From the NCBI GenBank assembly GCA_015059925.1, contig SUZL01000014.1, positions 7,695 to 51,822 of the forward strand: a stretch of DNA of 44,128 nt, in the 5' to 3' direction. Shown piece by piece: positions 34,220 to 43,672 of this stretch. The notes under the pieces are model-generated. The model searched no databases, was not told the DNA's origin, and was given only the letters and a program-made list of their open reading frames with translations. A program made the position numbers and the translations under genes. Numbering within the stretch: the stretch's first letter is position 1; each line of letters starts with the position of its first letter. Source of the DNA: Rikenellaceae bacterium (lineage in GTDB: Bacteria; Bacteroidota; Bacteroidia; Bacteroidales; Rikenellaceae).

Positions 34220-35641
34220 TTACTTTACCCAATTGGAGAACTCGAAATCGCCATCGCGGAAGTCGGGGGCGATATAGACGTAGAGACCGTCGATCTTCTC
34301 CTTGAGCCAATTATTGAAGACATCCTCCTGCTTCTTCGTCAGGGCCATCTCCTCGATGGTGGTGTAGTCCTCCTCGAGCGTTGCCGAGTGGGTGGGGATG
34401 ATCTTCAACAGCTTGACAATCTTACTGAGCTCATTACCACGCAGATCCTCCGACATAAAGGCATCCGACACCTCGCCCTCCTTGAGGCGGATCAGAGCCG
34501 AGTAGTCCTGAAGGCTGCGGCCATTACCGAAGTCGTCGCGGCGGAACTTGGTGGTAGAGTATTTAACGTTAGCCATCGAGGGGCTCGACATCATAAGGTC
34601 GTGATTCGTAACAAGGCCTCCGTTCATCTTCGTTAGGTTGTCCTCGGAGTGATCCAAAGCAGCCTTCTCGAAGGTGATAGAGTCGGCACGAATGACCTTA
34701 ACGAGGCTATCGAGATATTTCGAGGGCTCCATAAGCTCGTCGGTGGTATAGGTCGGGCGCAGAAGGATATGGCGATAGCGGTACATACCGTTCTTGGGCT
34801 CCTCCAAAAGCTGGATGATGTGGAAACCGAACTCGGTCTCGACAACCTCCGAGATCTGGCCGGCCTTGAGCTTCTCCAAAGCCTCGGCAAAGGGAGGAGT
34901 GAGCGACGAAAGCGAGCCTGCGGGGTACTCACCGCCACGCATCGCAGAGCCGGGATCGACCGAATAGGTACGGGCCAGAACGCCCATATCGGACTTGCCC
35001 GAGATGATACGCTCGCGCATCTCCAACAAACGCTCGCGCGTACGGCGCTTGGCCTCGGCCTGAGATGAGGGGAAGCGAACGATGTGGGCATAGACGTACT
35101 GCTCGGGGACAAGGGGGCGCTCCTCGGTGGAAAGTTCGTTGAAGTAGCGCTCGACCTCGCCGGGGGTTACGCTCACGTCGGCGATGACGTGCTGCTGCAT
35201 CGAGCGGGCGTACTCCTGCTCGGTAAACTGCTGGCGGAGGATCTCGCGGTAGTTGAAGATAGCCATATGCTCGCGAGCCTCGAGCTCGGCGATAGAGCCC
35301 GCCTCGGCGATCATCGCCTGCAACTGCTCCTCGACGTATGAGTTGATGTCGCCACCTGCATCGACAGAGTCGATAAGGGCCTGACTATAGAGCAACTTCT
35401 GACGCATAAGCGCCTCCAAACCCTCGTTCATAGGGTCGCGGTCGGAGGTGTAACCCTGCTGACGACGCTCCTGAACAAGCTGCTGGGCATAGTTGGCTAC
35501 ATCGGAATAGAGAATGGCTGAGCCACCGACCACAGCAACGACACGATCCAGAACGACCTGACGCTTCTGTGCTGTGAGTAGGCCCGACGTAAAGAGTACG
35601 GCGAGGGTGGCTGCAAACACTAATACTTTCTTTTTCAACAT
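34220..35641 (-). CDS. SurA-like periplasmic peptidyl-prolyl isomerase
   Basis: A 473-residue protein; the start is placed at 35641 (MLKKKVLVF signal peptide, cleavage near LTA-Q) rather than four codons earlier. An N-terminal SurA chaperone region (DRVVAVVGGSAILYSDV) is followed by two parvulin domains: YAHIVRFPSS...GSAMRGGEYP...FGFHIIQLLE, and YRYRHILLRP...NLTKMNGGLV. SurA delivers outer-membrane proteins to the assembly machinery. It lies 20 bp after another SurA-like gene and 14 bp before the OstA-like gene. Confidence 0.9.
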   Translation of the reverse strand: MLKKKVLVFAATLAVLFTSGLLTAQKRQVVLDRVVAVVGGSAILYSDVANYAQQLVQERRQQGYTSDRDPMNEGLEALMRQKLLYSQALIDSVDAGGDINSYVEEQLQAMIAEAGSIAELEAREHMAIFNYREILRQQFTEQEYARSMQQHVIADVSVTPGEVERYFNELSTEERPLVPEQYVYAHIVRFPSSQAEAKRRTRERLLEMRERIISGKSDMGVLARTYSVDPGSAMRGGEYPAGSLSSLTPPFAEALEKLKAGQISEVVETEFGFHIIQLLEEPKNGMYRYRHILLRPTYTTDELMEPSKYLDSLVKVIRADSITFEKAALDHSEDNLTKMNGGLVTNHDLMMSSPSMANVKYSTTKFRRDDFGNGRSLQDYSALIRLKEGEVSDAFMSEDLRGNELSKIVKLLKIIPTHSATLEEDYTTIEEMALTKKQEDVFNNWLKEKIDGLYVYIAPDFRDGDFEFSNWVK

Positions 35642-35661
35642 AATATATTTCAAAATCCTAT

Positions 35662-36555
35662 TTATTCTTCTTGCTGGGGCTGAGCCACAGGCTTATAAAT
35701 GCGGGCGTGGCCCTGCTGCTCGGCCTGATCAACGATCGACTCCTCGTGAGAGCGGATGATGGCGCTGCGGCGCTGCGTGACCAGAATACGGCGAATATTG
35801 TCGGCTACGACCTCCAAAGGAGCTACGTCGCCACGACGGCAGACGGAGCTGAAGTCGAAGTAGTAGCGCGTGCCGTTGGCCTCCATCTCCTGAATACCCA
35901 TCTTATCGAGCAGAGGCTCGTAGTCCTGCGTGCGGGTGGTGGGCAGGTTGGAGAGGAAGTCGGCGAAATTGATCCAGCCCGAGCGGTTGTCAATATACTG
36001 GAAGCCGTTCTTCTCGCAGGTGTCGGCGAAGGTCTTATCGTCGGTGGCCGACGTGGCGGCCTTCTGCATCTGCTCCTTGAGGCGCTTGGCCTGACGGTAG
36101 CTGTCGCTGAAGGCGACGATGCGGCCCTTAACCAAGGTGCGGTCGAGCGTGAAGTCCGACTTGTGGGTGTTGTAATACTCGGCGATATCCTCGTCGGTAA
36201 AATCACCCGCGCCCTGCTGATCGACGTAATACTGATCGACACGGCTATTGAGCAGCGAGGTGCGGTACTCCTCGACCATACGCTCGATGTCCTTCTCCGA
36301 GCCCGAGAAGAGGCGGTCGGCCTCCTCGACCTTGAGCTGACGTATGATCCAGCGATCGACGTACTGCTTGGCGAAGCTCAGGCTATCGTTGCCCGTAAGG
36401 TTGGCGGGAACGGCCTCGGCGATTTCGTGGATCGTAAGCTCATCGCGGCCCACACGAGCAACCGTATCGTCACCCACCAGATAATCGGGGAGTTCACGAC
36501 ACGACGTAGTGGCAAGCAGTGCCACAAAAGCCAGAATATGAATCAATCGGCGCAT
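35662..36555 (-). CDS. SurA-N-like lipoprotein, second chaperone of the operon
   Basis: A 297-residue protein. The start at 36555 gives MRRLIHILAFVALLATTSC, a lipoprotein signal with Cys19. The N-terminal part (VARVGRDELTIHEIAEAVP) resembles the SurA/PrsA chaperone start, and the middle (DEDIAEYYNTHKSDFTLDRTLVKGRIV) resembles a parvulin-linked chaperone, but no complete parvulin active site is visible. It may be a non-catalytic chaperone. First gene of the operon, with a -7 box 9 bp upstream. Confidence 0.78.
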   Translation of the reverse strand: MRRLIHILAFVALLATTSCRELPDYLVGDDTVARVGRDELTIHEIAEAVPANLTGNDSLSFAKQYVDRWIIRQLKVEEADRLFSGSEKDIERMVEEYRTSLLNSRVDQYYVDQQGAGDFTDEDIAEYYNTHKSDFTLDRTLVKGRIVAFSDSYRQAKRLKEQMQKAATSATDDKTFADTCEKNGFQYIDNRSGWINFADFLSNLPTTRTQDYEPLLDKMGIQEMEANGTRYYFDFSSVCRRGDVAPLEVVADNIRRILVTQRRSAIIRSHEESIVDQAEQQGHARIYKPVAQPQQEE

Positions 36556-36564
36556 AATATTCGA

Positions 36565-36572
36565 CAAAGATA
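36565..36572 (-). promoter_or_regulatory. -7 promoter box of the SurA-OstA operon
   Basis: TATCTTTG on the minus strand, 9 bp before the ATG at 36555. The longer frame to 36567 would overlap the box, supporting the chosen start. The leader would be very short. Confidence 0.55.
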
Positions 36573-36612
36573 CGTTTTTTACTTGAAAATAACGTCGAAA
36601 TTACCGATATTA

Positions 36613-37551
36613 TTACACTTCGCGGCTATAATTATCACATTTTTGGCTACTGAGCGCCCTTCCCATACGCACAAGCGAAGTCAATGCAATCGCCGTAGCC
36701 ACAGCGTAGAGTACCCAATAGGCTGTGCCGCCGTCCATAAGCTCACGAACGGTTACGTCCTCCATATCGACGATGCGCAAGAAGCAGGCCGTGGCGTTAT
36801 TCATAGCGTGGAGCACGATAGAGAGCCAGAGCGAGCGGTAGCGCAGAGCGAAATAGCCCAATACCAAGCCCATAAGAGTTGCAGAAAGTACGACCGAGGG
36901 GATCAGATGCACAAGGCCGAAAGCTACGGCAGAGCCGATCCAAGCCACCAGCGCGCCGTAAGATCGGCGGAGCGATCCGGCGACATATCCGCGAAAGACA
37001 ACCTCCTCGAACAGAGGGGCTAACACCACGGCCGAGAGGAGCAGCCAGCCGCCGCTTCCGAGTGCGCTCTGGTCGCCCGGGAGAAGCTCCGAGAGGGGCT
37101 CGAGAGCGATGGTGATGCACCAGATGAGCAGGTAGCCGTTGAGCAGGCGGATAGGGGTACCCCACCCACGATGGCCGAACTCAAGGCCCGCACGACAACG
37201 GCGCAGACGAGCGTATAGCCACAGCAGAGCGAAGCCCAAGAGCATCGAAAGGAGGTAGGAGATGGCTACAAAACGTGCCTGAAGCGAGGCGGCGCGCTCC
37301 AAGACCTCGGAGTCGAAACTCGTGGTGAGGATCTCGGTCGGGGGCAAAACACCCAATGCGACGCAGAGAACTCCGCCAATGAGTTGTGCCACAAAGAGAA
37401 TCACAACCGCCACAACGGCATCGAGCCAGCCACTCAAAAGGGGCTTTCGAGGGGATGCGTCAGAGGACGAAGCGGGGTGTGAGGCGGGAGAATTTTCCGA
37501 AGGGCTGGGAGCAGAGGGCGTTAGGGCCTCGTTTTTAGTATCTTCCATCAT
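36613..37551 (-). CDS. CPBP family intramembrane glutamic endopeptidase
   Basis: A 312-residue membrane protein (start ATG at 37551, or the next codon at 37548). A Ser/Pro-rich cytosolic N-terminus of about 40 residues precedes several helices. The CPBP/Abi motifs are present: FEEVVFRG, FGLVHL and HAMNNATA, supplying the catalytic Glu pair and His residues. Such proteases process prenylated or membrane substrates in few known cases; role here unknown. The longer frame from 37587 would begin inside the promoter box at 37585-37592. Confidence 0.87.
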   Translation of the reverse strand: MMEDTKNEALTPSAPSPSENSPASHPASSSDASPRKPLLSGWLDAVVAVVILFVAQLIGGVLCVALGVLPPTEILTTSFDSEVLERAASLQARFVAISYLLSMLLGFALLWLYARLRRCRAGLEFGHRGWGTPIRLLNGYLLIWCITIALEPLSELLPGDQSALGSGGWLLLSAVVLAPLFEEVVFRGYVAGSLRRSYGALVAWIGSAVAFGLVHLIPSVVLSATLMGLVLGYFALRYRSLWLSIVLHAMNNATACFLRIVDMEDVTVRELMDGGTAYWVLYAVATAIALTSLVRMGRALSSQKCDNYSREV

Positions 37552-37584
37552 AATTTTTCGTTTTTTCGTTGCCGTTAATTTCGA

Positions 37585-37592
37585 CAAAGTTA
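37585..37592 (-). promoter_or_regulatory. -7 promoter box of the CPBP protease gene
   Basis: TAACTTTG on the minus strand, 33 bp before the ATG at 37551; back to back with the parA promoter. No -33 at usual spacing. Confidence 0.5.
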
Positions 37593-37609
37593 AGCATTTT
37601 TCCGCAAAG

Positions 37610-37642
37610 GTTGTTTTATTTAATTTAATTTGCGTAAATTTG
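37610..37642 (+). promoter_or_regulatory. Promoter of the parAB-mnmE operon
   Basis: GTTG (37610-37613), 21-bp spacer, TAAATTTG (37635-37642). The -7 box is a perfect match. The leader is about 85-90 nt, and this position rules out the long upstream extension of the parA frame. Confidence 0.6.
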
Positions 37643-37735
37643 TCCGATTATATCCTACTCCAAGCCGTAGGGACAAACTCGGCCGCGAGAGGAGATAAAA
37701 CCAAACGTAGAAAACTTTACAAGCACAATAAAAAG

Positions 37736-38506
37736 ATGTCAAAAGTAGTTGCATTAGCAAACCAAAAAGGTGGCGTGGGAAAGACCACTACGGCCATCAA
37801 CCTCGCCGCTTCGCTGGCCCTGCTCGGAAAGAAGGTGTTGCTGCTGGATGCCGATCCGCAGGCAAACGCTACGTCGGGACTCGGTTTCGACATTGATCTG
37901 CCTGGAATATATGAGTGTCTGGTGGGTGAAAAGAGCGCCGAGGAGGTGATATTGCAGAGCCCCGACATCAAGAAATTGTGGTTGCTGCCCTCGAGTATTC
38001 AGCTCGTGGCGGCAGATACGGAGCTGCCGAAGATGGAGCAGGCGCATCATATAATTAAAAAGGTGATTGAGCCCGTGCGCGAGAACTACGACTACATACT
38101 GATCGACTGCTCGCCATCGCTCGGATATACGACCGTGAACATACTGACGGCGGCCGACTCGGTGCTGATTCCCGTGCAGTGCGAGTATCTGGCGCTGGAG
38201 GGATTGAGCAAGCTGCTCAACACCATCAAGATCGTGAAGAGCGGACTGAATCCCGATCTGGAGATTGAGGGTTTTGTGCTGACGATGTATATGCGCAACC
38301 GCCTGAACAATCAGGTGGCAACCGAGGTGCGTAACCACTTCGGGCAGCTGGCGTTCGATACGGTTATTCAGCGCAACATCCGTCTGGGCGAGGCACCCTC
38401 GCACGGAAAACCGATTATGCTGTACGACGCCTCGGCGACGGGTGCGGTGAATTACCTCACGCTGGCAAAGGAGTTTTTGAAGCGCAACCGAAAAACGAAT
38501 AAGTAA
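37736..38506 (+). CDS. parA: Chromosome-partitioning ATPase ParA (Soj)
   Basis: A 256-residue Walker-type ATPase starting MSKVVALANQKGGVGKTTTAINLA, with the deviant Walker A KGGVGKTT at 11-18, then LLLDADPQANATSG and DYILIDCSPSLG. The frame is open far upstream (to 37322), but the promoter at 37610-37642 and the family's usual N-terminus place the start at 37736. ParA moves ParB-bound origin regions. parB follows 12 bp downstream. Confidence 0.94.
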   Translation: MSKVVALANQKGGVGKTTTAINLAASLALLGKKVLLLDADPQANATSGLGFDIDLPGIYECLVGEKSAEEVILQSPDIKKLWLLPSSIQLVAADTELPKMEQAHHIIKKVIEPVRENYDYILIDCSPSLGYTTVNILTAADSVLIPVQCEYLALEGLSKLLNTIKIVKSGLNPDLEIEGFVLTMYMRNRLNNQVATEVRNHFGQLAFDTVIQRNIRLGEAPSHGKPIMLYDASATGAVNYLTLAKEFLKRNRKTNK

Positions 38507-38518
38507 AAACGAAAAGAT

Positions 38519-39379
38519 ATGAAACAGAAAGGTTTAGGTCGAGGTTTGGATGCGATATTCGGAACGGAGAAGATCTCCGTGAAGGCTACGCCGATGAACC
38601 AGATGGCCGAGATTGCAATCGCCCAGATTAAGCCCAACCCGCTGCAGCCCCGCACGCAGTTTGACGATGAGGCGCTCGAGGAGCTGGCCTCGTCGATCCG
38701 CGAGTTGGGTGTGATTCAGCCCATAACCGTAAAGAAGTGCAGCGAGGAGGAGTACATCATAATCAGCGGCGAGCGTCGCTGGCGAGCGTCGCAGAAGGTG
38801 GGATTGGAGACGATTCCCGCCTACGTTCGTGATGTGGATGATGAGAACCTGCACGCGATGGCACTCGTGGAGAACATTCAGCGACAGGATCTGAACGCAA
38901 TAGAGATTGCGCTGGGTATGCAGCGTCTGATCGACGAGTGCGGCCTGACACAGGAGGCGATGGCCGACAAGGTGGGCAAGAAGCGTTCGACCGTATCGAA
39001 CTATATGCGACTGCTGAACCTGCCCGGCGAGGTGCAGCTCGCACTGAAGGAGGGGCTCATCACGATGGGACACGCCAAGGCGATTGCGGGCATCGAGGCC
39101 GAGCGACAGGTGTGGGCATTGAAGCGCTGCATAAAGAAGGCGCTATCGGTGCGACAGATGGAGGAGTTGGCGCGAAAATTGGCTGAAGAGAAGCCTAAAG
39201 CGGCGCAGGCGGAGGAGGAGTATCCCGAGTCGTACCTACGACTGGTGGAGCAGATGGAGCAGCTCTTCTCGGAGAATATCAGCATCAAACGCGCAAAGAG
39301 TGGCGGCGGAAAGATCGTTATCGACTTTGCTAACGACGAGGAGATTGCATCGTTCATCGAGCGACTGCAGAATAGATAA
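38519..39379 (+). CDS. parB: Chromosome-partitioning protein ParB
   Basis: A 286-residue protein with the N-terminal ParA-contact peptide (KGLGRGLDAIFG), a ParB/Srx CTP-binding domain (PLQPRTQFDDEALEELASSI, GERRWRAS), a helix-turn-helix (TQEAMADKVGKKRSTVSNYMRLL) and a C-terminal dimer domain. ParB loads at parS sites and spreads. I did not notice a canonical parS palindrome nearby, though I could not search exhaustively. Confidence 0.94.
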   Translation: MKQKGLGRGLDAIFGTEKISVKATPMNQMAEIAIAQIKPNPLQPRTQFDDEALEELASSIRELGVIQPITVKKCSEEEYIIISGERRWRASQKVGLETIPAYVRDVDDENLHAMALVENIQRQDLNAIEIALGMQRLIDECGLTQEAMADKVGKKRSTVSNYMRLLNLPGEVQLALKEGLITMGHAKAIAGIEAERQVWALKRCIKKALSVRQMEELARKLAEEKPKAAQAEEEYPESYLRLVEQMEQLFSENISIKRAKSGGGKIVIDFANDEEIASFIERLQNR

Positions 39380-39403
39380 TTTTTAATTAACGGACCAGAC
39401 AAG

Positions 39404-40579
39404 GTGATCACTCGAAAGAATATAACATTTTGGAGAAGATGGGGCGGCGTGGCACGATGTGCGATGCTGCTGGTGGTGTTCATTGCGTTTGGTTGTGGCG
39501 TGGCGTCGGCGCAAAACCTAATGCGTGGTCGAAAGCAGATCGTAACGGGAGGTGTGCTGATCGAGACGGTTGATTCGTTGGAGCAGGCACGACTGGATTC
39601 GCTGGAGAATCTGCCAAACGATGTGAAGCGAATGTCGGAAAAGCGCGCCAAGCGACTGGCTGACTCGCTGGCCCGCGTGCAGAGACAGCGCCAGCGTGCG
39701 ATAGAGATGGGACGAGTGGATGATGATGGAAACATCATTCCGCGAGAGAAGTGGTTTGCAGATTCGATGTCGCTATCGCGCGTAACGATCACATCGGCCG
39801 TACTGCCCGGATATGGACAGATATACAACAAGCAGTATTGGAAGCTGCCCGTACTATATGGAACGATGGGAGCCTCGATAGGTTTGGCGGTGCACTTCGG
39901 AGGCAAGTACAAGCCGCTCAAGCGCGAGTATGATGCGATGATAGCCGAGAGTCTGTCGCGCACCGAGGAGCTGAATACGTTGCAACGGCAGATGATTAGG
40001 GAGAATACGAAGAAGCAGGTGTTTATGTTCACGGCGCTGGCTTCGTACATCTACTTCTTGGGCGATGCGGCGATGAACTATTCGACCAACGAGGTGTCGG
40101 ACGTGAAGAAGGCGACGACGATGTCGCTCATATTCCCCGGAGCGGGACAGGTATATAACAAGAGCTACTGGAAGGCCCCGATCGTGATTGGAGGTTTGGC
40201 ATCGATGATATATGTCATAGATTGGAACAATCGCGGATTCCAGCGATTCAAGAAGGCGCACTCGTTAAGGGCCGACTTCGACCAGAATCCCGACAACTAC
40301 CCCGACGGAGTGTCGAAGGATGAGTTCCGAGGCCGCTACTCGACAACGTTCCTGAAGAACCTACGCGACTCGTATCGCCGTAACCGCGACCTGAGTATCC
40401 TGCTCACGGCGGGTGTGTATGTATTCCAAGCCGTCGATGCGCACGTCGATGCGCACCTGAAGGATTTTGACGTGTCGGACAACCTGACAGTCGATCTGAA
40501 TCCATTGTTTGACTACCAATACTCACAGATAAATGGTGTGGATCCGGTGTTTGGATTCAACCTTAACCTAACATTCTAA
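39404..40579 (+). CDS. DUF5683 family membrane protein, GTG start
   Basis: A 391-residue protein. Two near-repeated segments, SAVLPGYGQIYNKQYWKLPVLYG and SLIFPGAGQVYNKSYWKAPIVIG, mark DUF5683, a Bacteroidetes family usually found after parB. An N-terminal signal sequence or helix (MLLVVFIAFGCGVASAQ) follows a basic stretch. GTG at 39404 is the only start that keeps the basic N-terminus; the first in-frame ATG would begin inside the hydrophobic core. Function unknown. It ends 1 bp before the transglycosylase gene. Confidence 0.8.
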   Translation: MITRKNITFWRRWGGVARCAMLLVVFIAFGCGVASAQNLMRGRKQIVTGGVLIETVDSLEQARLDSLENLPNDVKRMSEKRAKRLADSLARVQRQRQRAIEMGRVDDDGNIIPREKWFADSMSLSRVTITSAVLPGYGQIYNKQYWKLPVLYGTMGASIGLAVHFGGKYKPLKREYDAMIAESLSRTEELNTLQRQMIRENTKKQVFMFTALASYIYFLGDAAMNYSTNEVSDVKKATTMSLIFPGAGQVYNKSYWKAPIVIGGLASMIYVIDWNNRGFQRFKKAHSLRADFDQNPDNYPDGVSKDEFRGRYSTTFLKNLRDSYRRNRDLSILLTAGVYVFQAVDAHVDAHLKDFDVSDNLTVDLNPLFDYQYSQINGVDPVFGFNLNLTF

Positions 40580-40580
40580 A

Positions 40581-41984
40581 ATGAAAATTGCAATCAAAGT
40601 GCTGCTCGTGAGCCTCGCCTTTGTATCGATGGCAACACAGGCAGATGCCCAACTATTTAAGAGAGGAAAGAGACTATCGCCCAAAGCGCAGCTGGCCGCA
40701 GAGCGTCAGCGTGCCGATTCGCTCTCGTCGCTCGTAGAGGAGTATCGCCGTCGTGAGGGCGACCTAAGAAAGGCTCTGGCCGAGCAGAATGCAGAGGAGG
40801 AGTACAAGCCCACGCACCTGACGGCGATAGATTACTCGCCCGCGCAGGCCGACTCGCTGGCCGAGCAGCTGAAGTTGGAGCAGGTCAATAACGCATTTCA
40901 GAACTTTTTTGACAACTATATTGTAGAGCCCGAGACATTCAGTACGGATGCCGAGATGGACTCGCTGTATGCGGCGCGTCTGAAGGTGCTCGTATCGCCT
41001 ATACATCTACCCTACAATGAGCTTGTGCGCTCGTACATAAAGCGTTACACCGATTCATCGGGTTTGATGAGTCGTGTGCTGTCGCTGGCACAATACTACT
41101 TCCCGATGATCGAGGAGGAGCTCATCAAGGCCGATCTGCCCGTTGAGCTGAGAGCAATGGCGATAATCGAGTCGGCGTTGCAGGCGACGGCCGTGTCGCG
41201 TGTGGGCGCGAGCGGAATGTGGCAGTTTATGCCCGTAACGGCAAGAGCCTACGGGTTGGAGGTGAACACGATGGTGGATGAGCGTTTTGACCCCTACAAG
41301 GCGACTGTGGCAGCGTGCAAGTATATGAAAGACCTCTACAAGATGTATAACGACTGGAGTTTGGCCATAGCGGCATACAACTGCGGTCCGGGTAATGTGA
41401 ACAAGGCGCTGGCGCGCACGGGCGGATCGCCACAGTCGTTCTGGGATGTGTATTGGCACCTGCCACGCGAGACTCGCGGATATGTGCCTGCATTCATCGC
41501 GGCGACATACGCCTACGCATACCACGAGGCGCACAACATCTCGTACAGTGAACCGCCGATGCCTATTGCCGTAGATACGATTCAGGTAACGCGACTGCTG
41601 CATCTGGGACAGGTTGCATCGACGATTGACGTGAGCGAGGAGGCGTTGAAGCTGCTCAATCCGCAGTACAAATTGGATATTATTCCGGCGGCAAATAAGC
41701 AATATACGTTGGTGCTGCCGACGAATCGCATAACGGCATACATCTCGAATCAGGACTCGATATTCGCAAAGGACTCAACATATCTGAAGGAGTACCTCAA
41801 CCCCGAAGTGGTGCAGAAGAAGATCACGCAGACGGCTACGACATATCGCGTGAAGAAGGGCGACACGCTGGGTGCAATCGCTCGCCGACACGGCGTGACG
41901 GTGCGTCAGCTGATGACGTGGAACAATCTGCGCAGTGCCGACAGGCTCAGCATCGGTCAGCGACTGCAAATTATGAAACGATAA
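40581..41984 (+). CDS. Membrane-bound lytic transglycosylase, MltD-like, with LysM
   Basis: A 467-residue secreted protein (signal peptide ending QADA-Q). The SLT domain has catalytic Glu197 in AIIESALQATAVSRVGASGMWQFMP (read in two parts), followed by AYNCGPGNVNKAL. One LysM peptidoglycan-binding repeat closes the protein (TYRVKKGDTLGAIARRHG to SIGQRLQI). It cleaves glycan strands to anhydromuropeptides. No lipobox despite the MltD similarity. Third partner in the parAB operon, 3 bp before mnmE. Confidence 0.9.
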   Translation: MKIAIKVLLVSLAFVSMATQADAQLFKRGKRLSPKAQLAAERQRADSLSSLVEEYRRREGDLRKALAEQNAEEEYKPTHLTAIDYSPAQADSLAEQLKLEQVNNAFQNFFDNYIVEPETFSTDAEMDSLYAARLKVLVSPIHLPYNELVRSYIKRYTDSSGLMSRVLSLAQYYFPMIEEELIKADLPVELRAMAIIESALQATAVSRVGASGMWQFMPVTARAYGLEVNTMVDERFDPYKATVAACKYMKDLYKMYNDWSLAIAAYNCGPGNVNKALARTGGSPQSFWDVYWHLPRETRGYVPAFIAATYAYAYHEAHNISYSEPPMPIAVDTIQVTRLLHLGQVASTIDVSEEALKLLNPQYKLDIIPAANKQYTLVLPTNRITAYISNQDSIFAKDSTYLKEYLNPEVVQKKITQTATTYRVKKGDTLGAIARRHGVTVRQLMTWNNLRSADRLSIGQRLQIMKR

Positions 41985-41987
41985 GCA

Positions 41988-43358
41988 ATGATTTTCAACG
42001 ACGGCGACATAATCGTAGCTCCGGCCACACCGACGGGTGGGGCGCTGTGTCTTGTGCGCCTCAGTGGCAAGGGTTCTATCGAGCTGTGCGACAGAGTGTT
42101 CAGGGGGCGACGCCGATTGGCGGAGGCGGCCACGGCAACGCTGCATTATGGCGAGATTGTGGACGGAGAGGAGGTTGTGGATGACGTGGTTGTGAGCATC
42201 TTCCGCGCGCCACACTCGTACACGGCCGAGGAGTCGGTGGAGATCTCGGCACACGGGTCGCGTTACGTTGTGGAGCGAATTCTCGCGCTACTGGTGCGCT
42301 GTGGCGCACGAATGGCCGAGGCGGGAGAGTTCACGCGCAGAGCTTTTCTTGCGGGGAGGATGGATCTTTCTCAGGCCGAGGCGGTTGCAGATGTTATTGC
42401 GGCCGATTCGCACGCCTCGCACGCCGTTGCGGCAACGCAGATGCGAGGGGCATATTCGCAGGAGTTGGAGGCGCTGCGCGGGCAGTTGCTGCACATCACA
42501 TCGCTGCTGGAGTTGGAGTTGGACTTCTCGGAGGAGGATGTCGAGTTTGCTGATCGCGGTGAGCTTTTATCGCTTCTGGCGCATACGCTGCAGAGAGTGG
42601 ATTCGCTGGCCGCTTCGTTTGCGCTGGGAAACGCTCTGAAAGAGGGAGTTACGGTGGCCATAGCGGGCCGTCCGAATGTGGGAAAGAGCACGTTGCTGAA
42701 CCGCTTGGCGGGCGAGGATCGCGCTATGGTGTCGGAGATTGCGGGCACGACGCGCGACACGATTGAGGCGACGGCAAACATCGGGGGCGTGATATATCGG
42801 TTTGTCGATACGGCAGGTCTGCACGCGACCGATGATAGGCTGGAGCAGATGGGTATTGAGCGTACGGCCGAGGCGCTGCGCAAGGCGCGTATCATCCTGT
42901 GGCTCACCGACAAAGACGATTCGTCGATCGAGAAGGATTTGATTGGATACATCCCCTCGGAGGATCAAAAAATATATCGTATCATAACCAAAATTGACCT
43001 TCGCACGGAGGATGCGGCGTGCGCGTGGTGGAGCGAGGCAAACTACCCCACTATCGCGCTGTCGGCCAAGAGCGGCGAGGGTGTTGATCAGCTGCAAAAG
43101 GCTCTGCAAGAGGCTGTTGACGCAACGGGAGCGTACAACGGCGAGGTCATCGTATCGAACCGTCGCCACCACGAGGCGCTACGCGAGGCGGGGCGAGAGC
43201 TCGAGGCTGCCATCGCGGCACTCGAGGGTGGCGTGCCGACCGATCTGCTGAGCGAGGATATTCGGCAGGCGATTCATCAGCTGGGCATCATCACGGGCGA
43301 AATAACGACGGATGATGTTTTAAAGAATATTTTTTCGAAGTTTTGTGTGGGAAAATAA
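41988..43358 (+). CDS. mnmE: tRNA modification GTPase MnmE
   Basis: A 456-residue protein: N-terminal tetrahydrofolate-binding domain (DIIVAPATPTGGALCLVRLSG, SYTAEESVEISAHGS), helical domain, inserted GTPase with G1 GRPNVGKST, GTTRD, DTAG and TKID, and the C-terminal FCVGK with the catalytic Cys453. With MnmG it modifies the wobble uridine of tRNAs. The 3' end of this gene is a known integration site for SGI1-type islands in Enterobacteria. Confidence 0.96.
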   Translation: MIFNDGDIIVAPATPTGGALCLVRLSGKGSIELCDRVFRGRRRLAEAATATLHYGEIVDGEEVVDDVVVSIFRAPHSYTAEESVEISAHGSRYVVERILALLVRCGARMAEAGEFTRRAFLAGRMDLSQAEAVADVIAADSHASHAVAATQMRGAYSQELEALRGQLLHITSLLELELDFSEEDVEFADRGELLSLLAHTLQRVDSLAASFALGNALKEGVTVAIAGRPNVGKSTLLNRLAGEDRAMVSEIAGTTRDTIEATANIGGVIYRFVDTAGLHATDDRLEQMGIERTAEALRKARIILWLTDKDDSSIEKDLIGYIPSEDQKIYRIITKIDLRTEDAACAWWSEANYPTIALSAKSGEGVDQLQKALQEAVDATGAYNGEVIVSNRRHHEALREAGRELEAAIAALEGGVPTDLLSEDIRQAIHQLGIITGEITTDDVLKNIFSKFCVGK

Positions 43359-43522
43359 AAACTCTGCATCGGTAAGTAGCAATTAATTAATACATTGATA
43401 ATCAATATATTGTCGATTTCATATAAATTAATAATTTTAAGCAATAATCGCAAGCCAACATACTGAATAGCAATCGAATAGAACGATTTTACAATTATAA
43501 CAAGCAAAGTCCAAAAAATCAA

Positions 43523-43586
43523 TTTTGTCCCTCGTTTGTGCCCCAGACACTCGATGGACGCAGTTTTTTTGTCCCTTTTTGTCCCT
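43523..43586 (+). repeat. TTTTGTCCCT direct repeats
   Basis: Three exact copies of TTTTGTCCCT: 43523-43532, 43567-43576 and 43577-43586, the last two in tandem. TTGTGCCCC and TTGGGCACC lie next to them. They resemble recombinase arm sites or a phage-like regulatory region but no integrase is visible. Confidence 0.55.
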
Positions 43587-43672
43587 TGGGCACCTATGTA
43601 ACAATTTTGATAAGGATTTTATTTGTATAAGACCAGAAAATGGGTATAATAAAGGAAGAAAAATTTAGAAGA

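Noticed and set aside
35671..37023. 450-codon open frame antisense across the SurA-like lipoprotein and CPBP protease
   Set aside because: Crosses two unrelated genes and their intergenic promoter; no domain.
37322..37735. N-terminal extension of the parA frame
   Set aside because: It overlaps the CPBP gene on the other strand and precedes the parA promoter; the family starts at the lysine-rich MSKVVALANQKGG segment.
43277..43522. 81-codon minus-strand frame at the mnmE end
   Set aside because: Antisense to the conserved mnmE C-terminus and made of AT-rich filler; no promoter.
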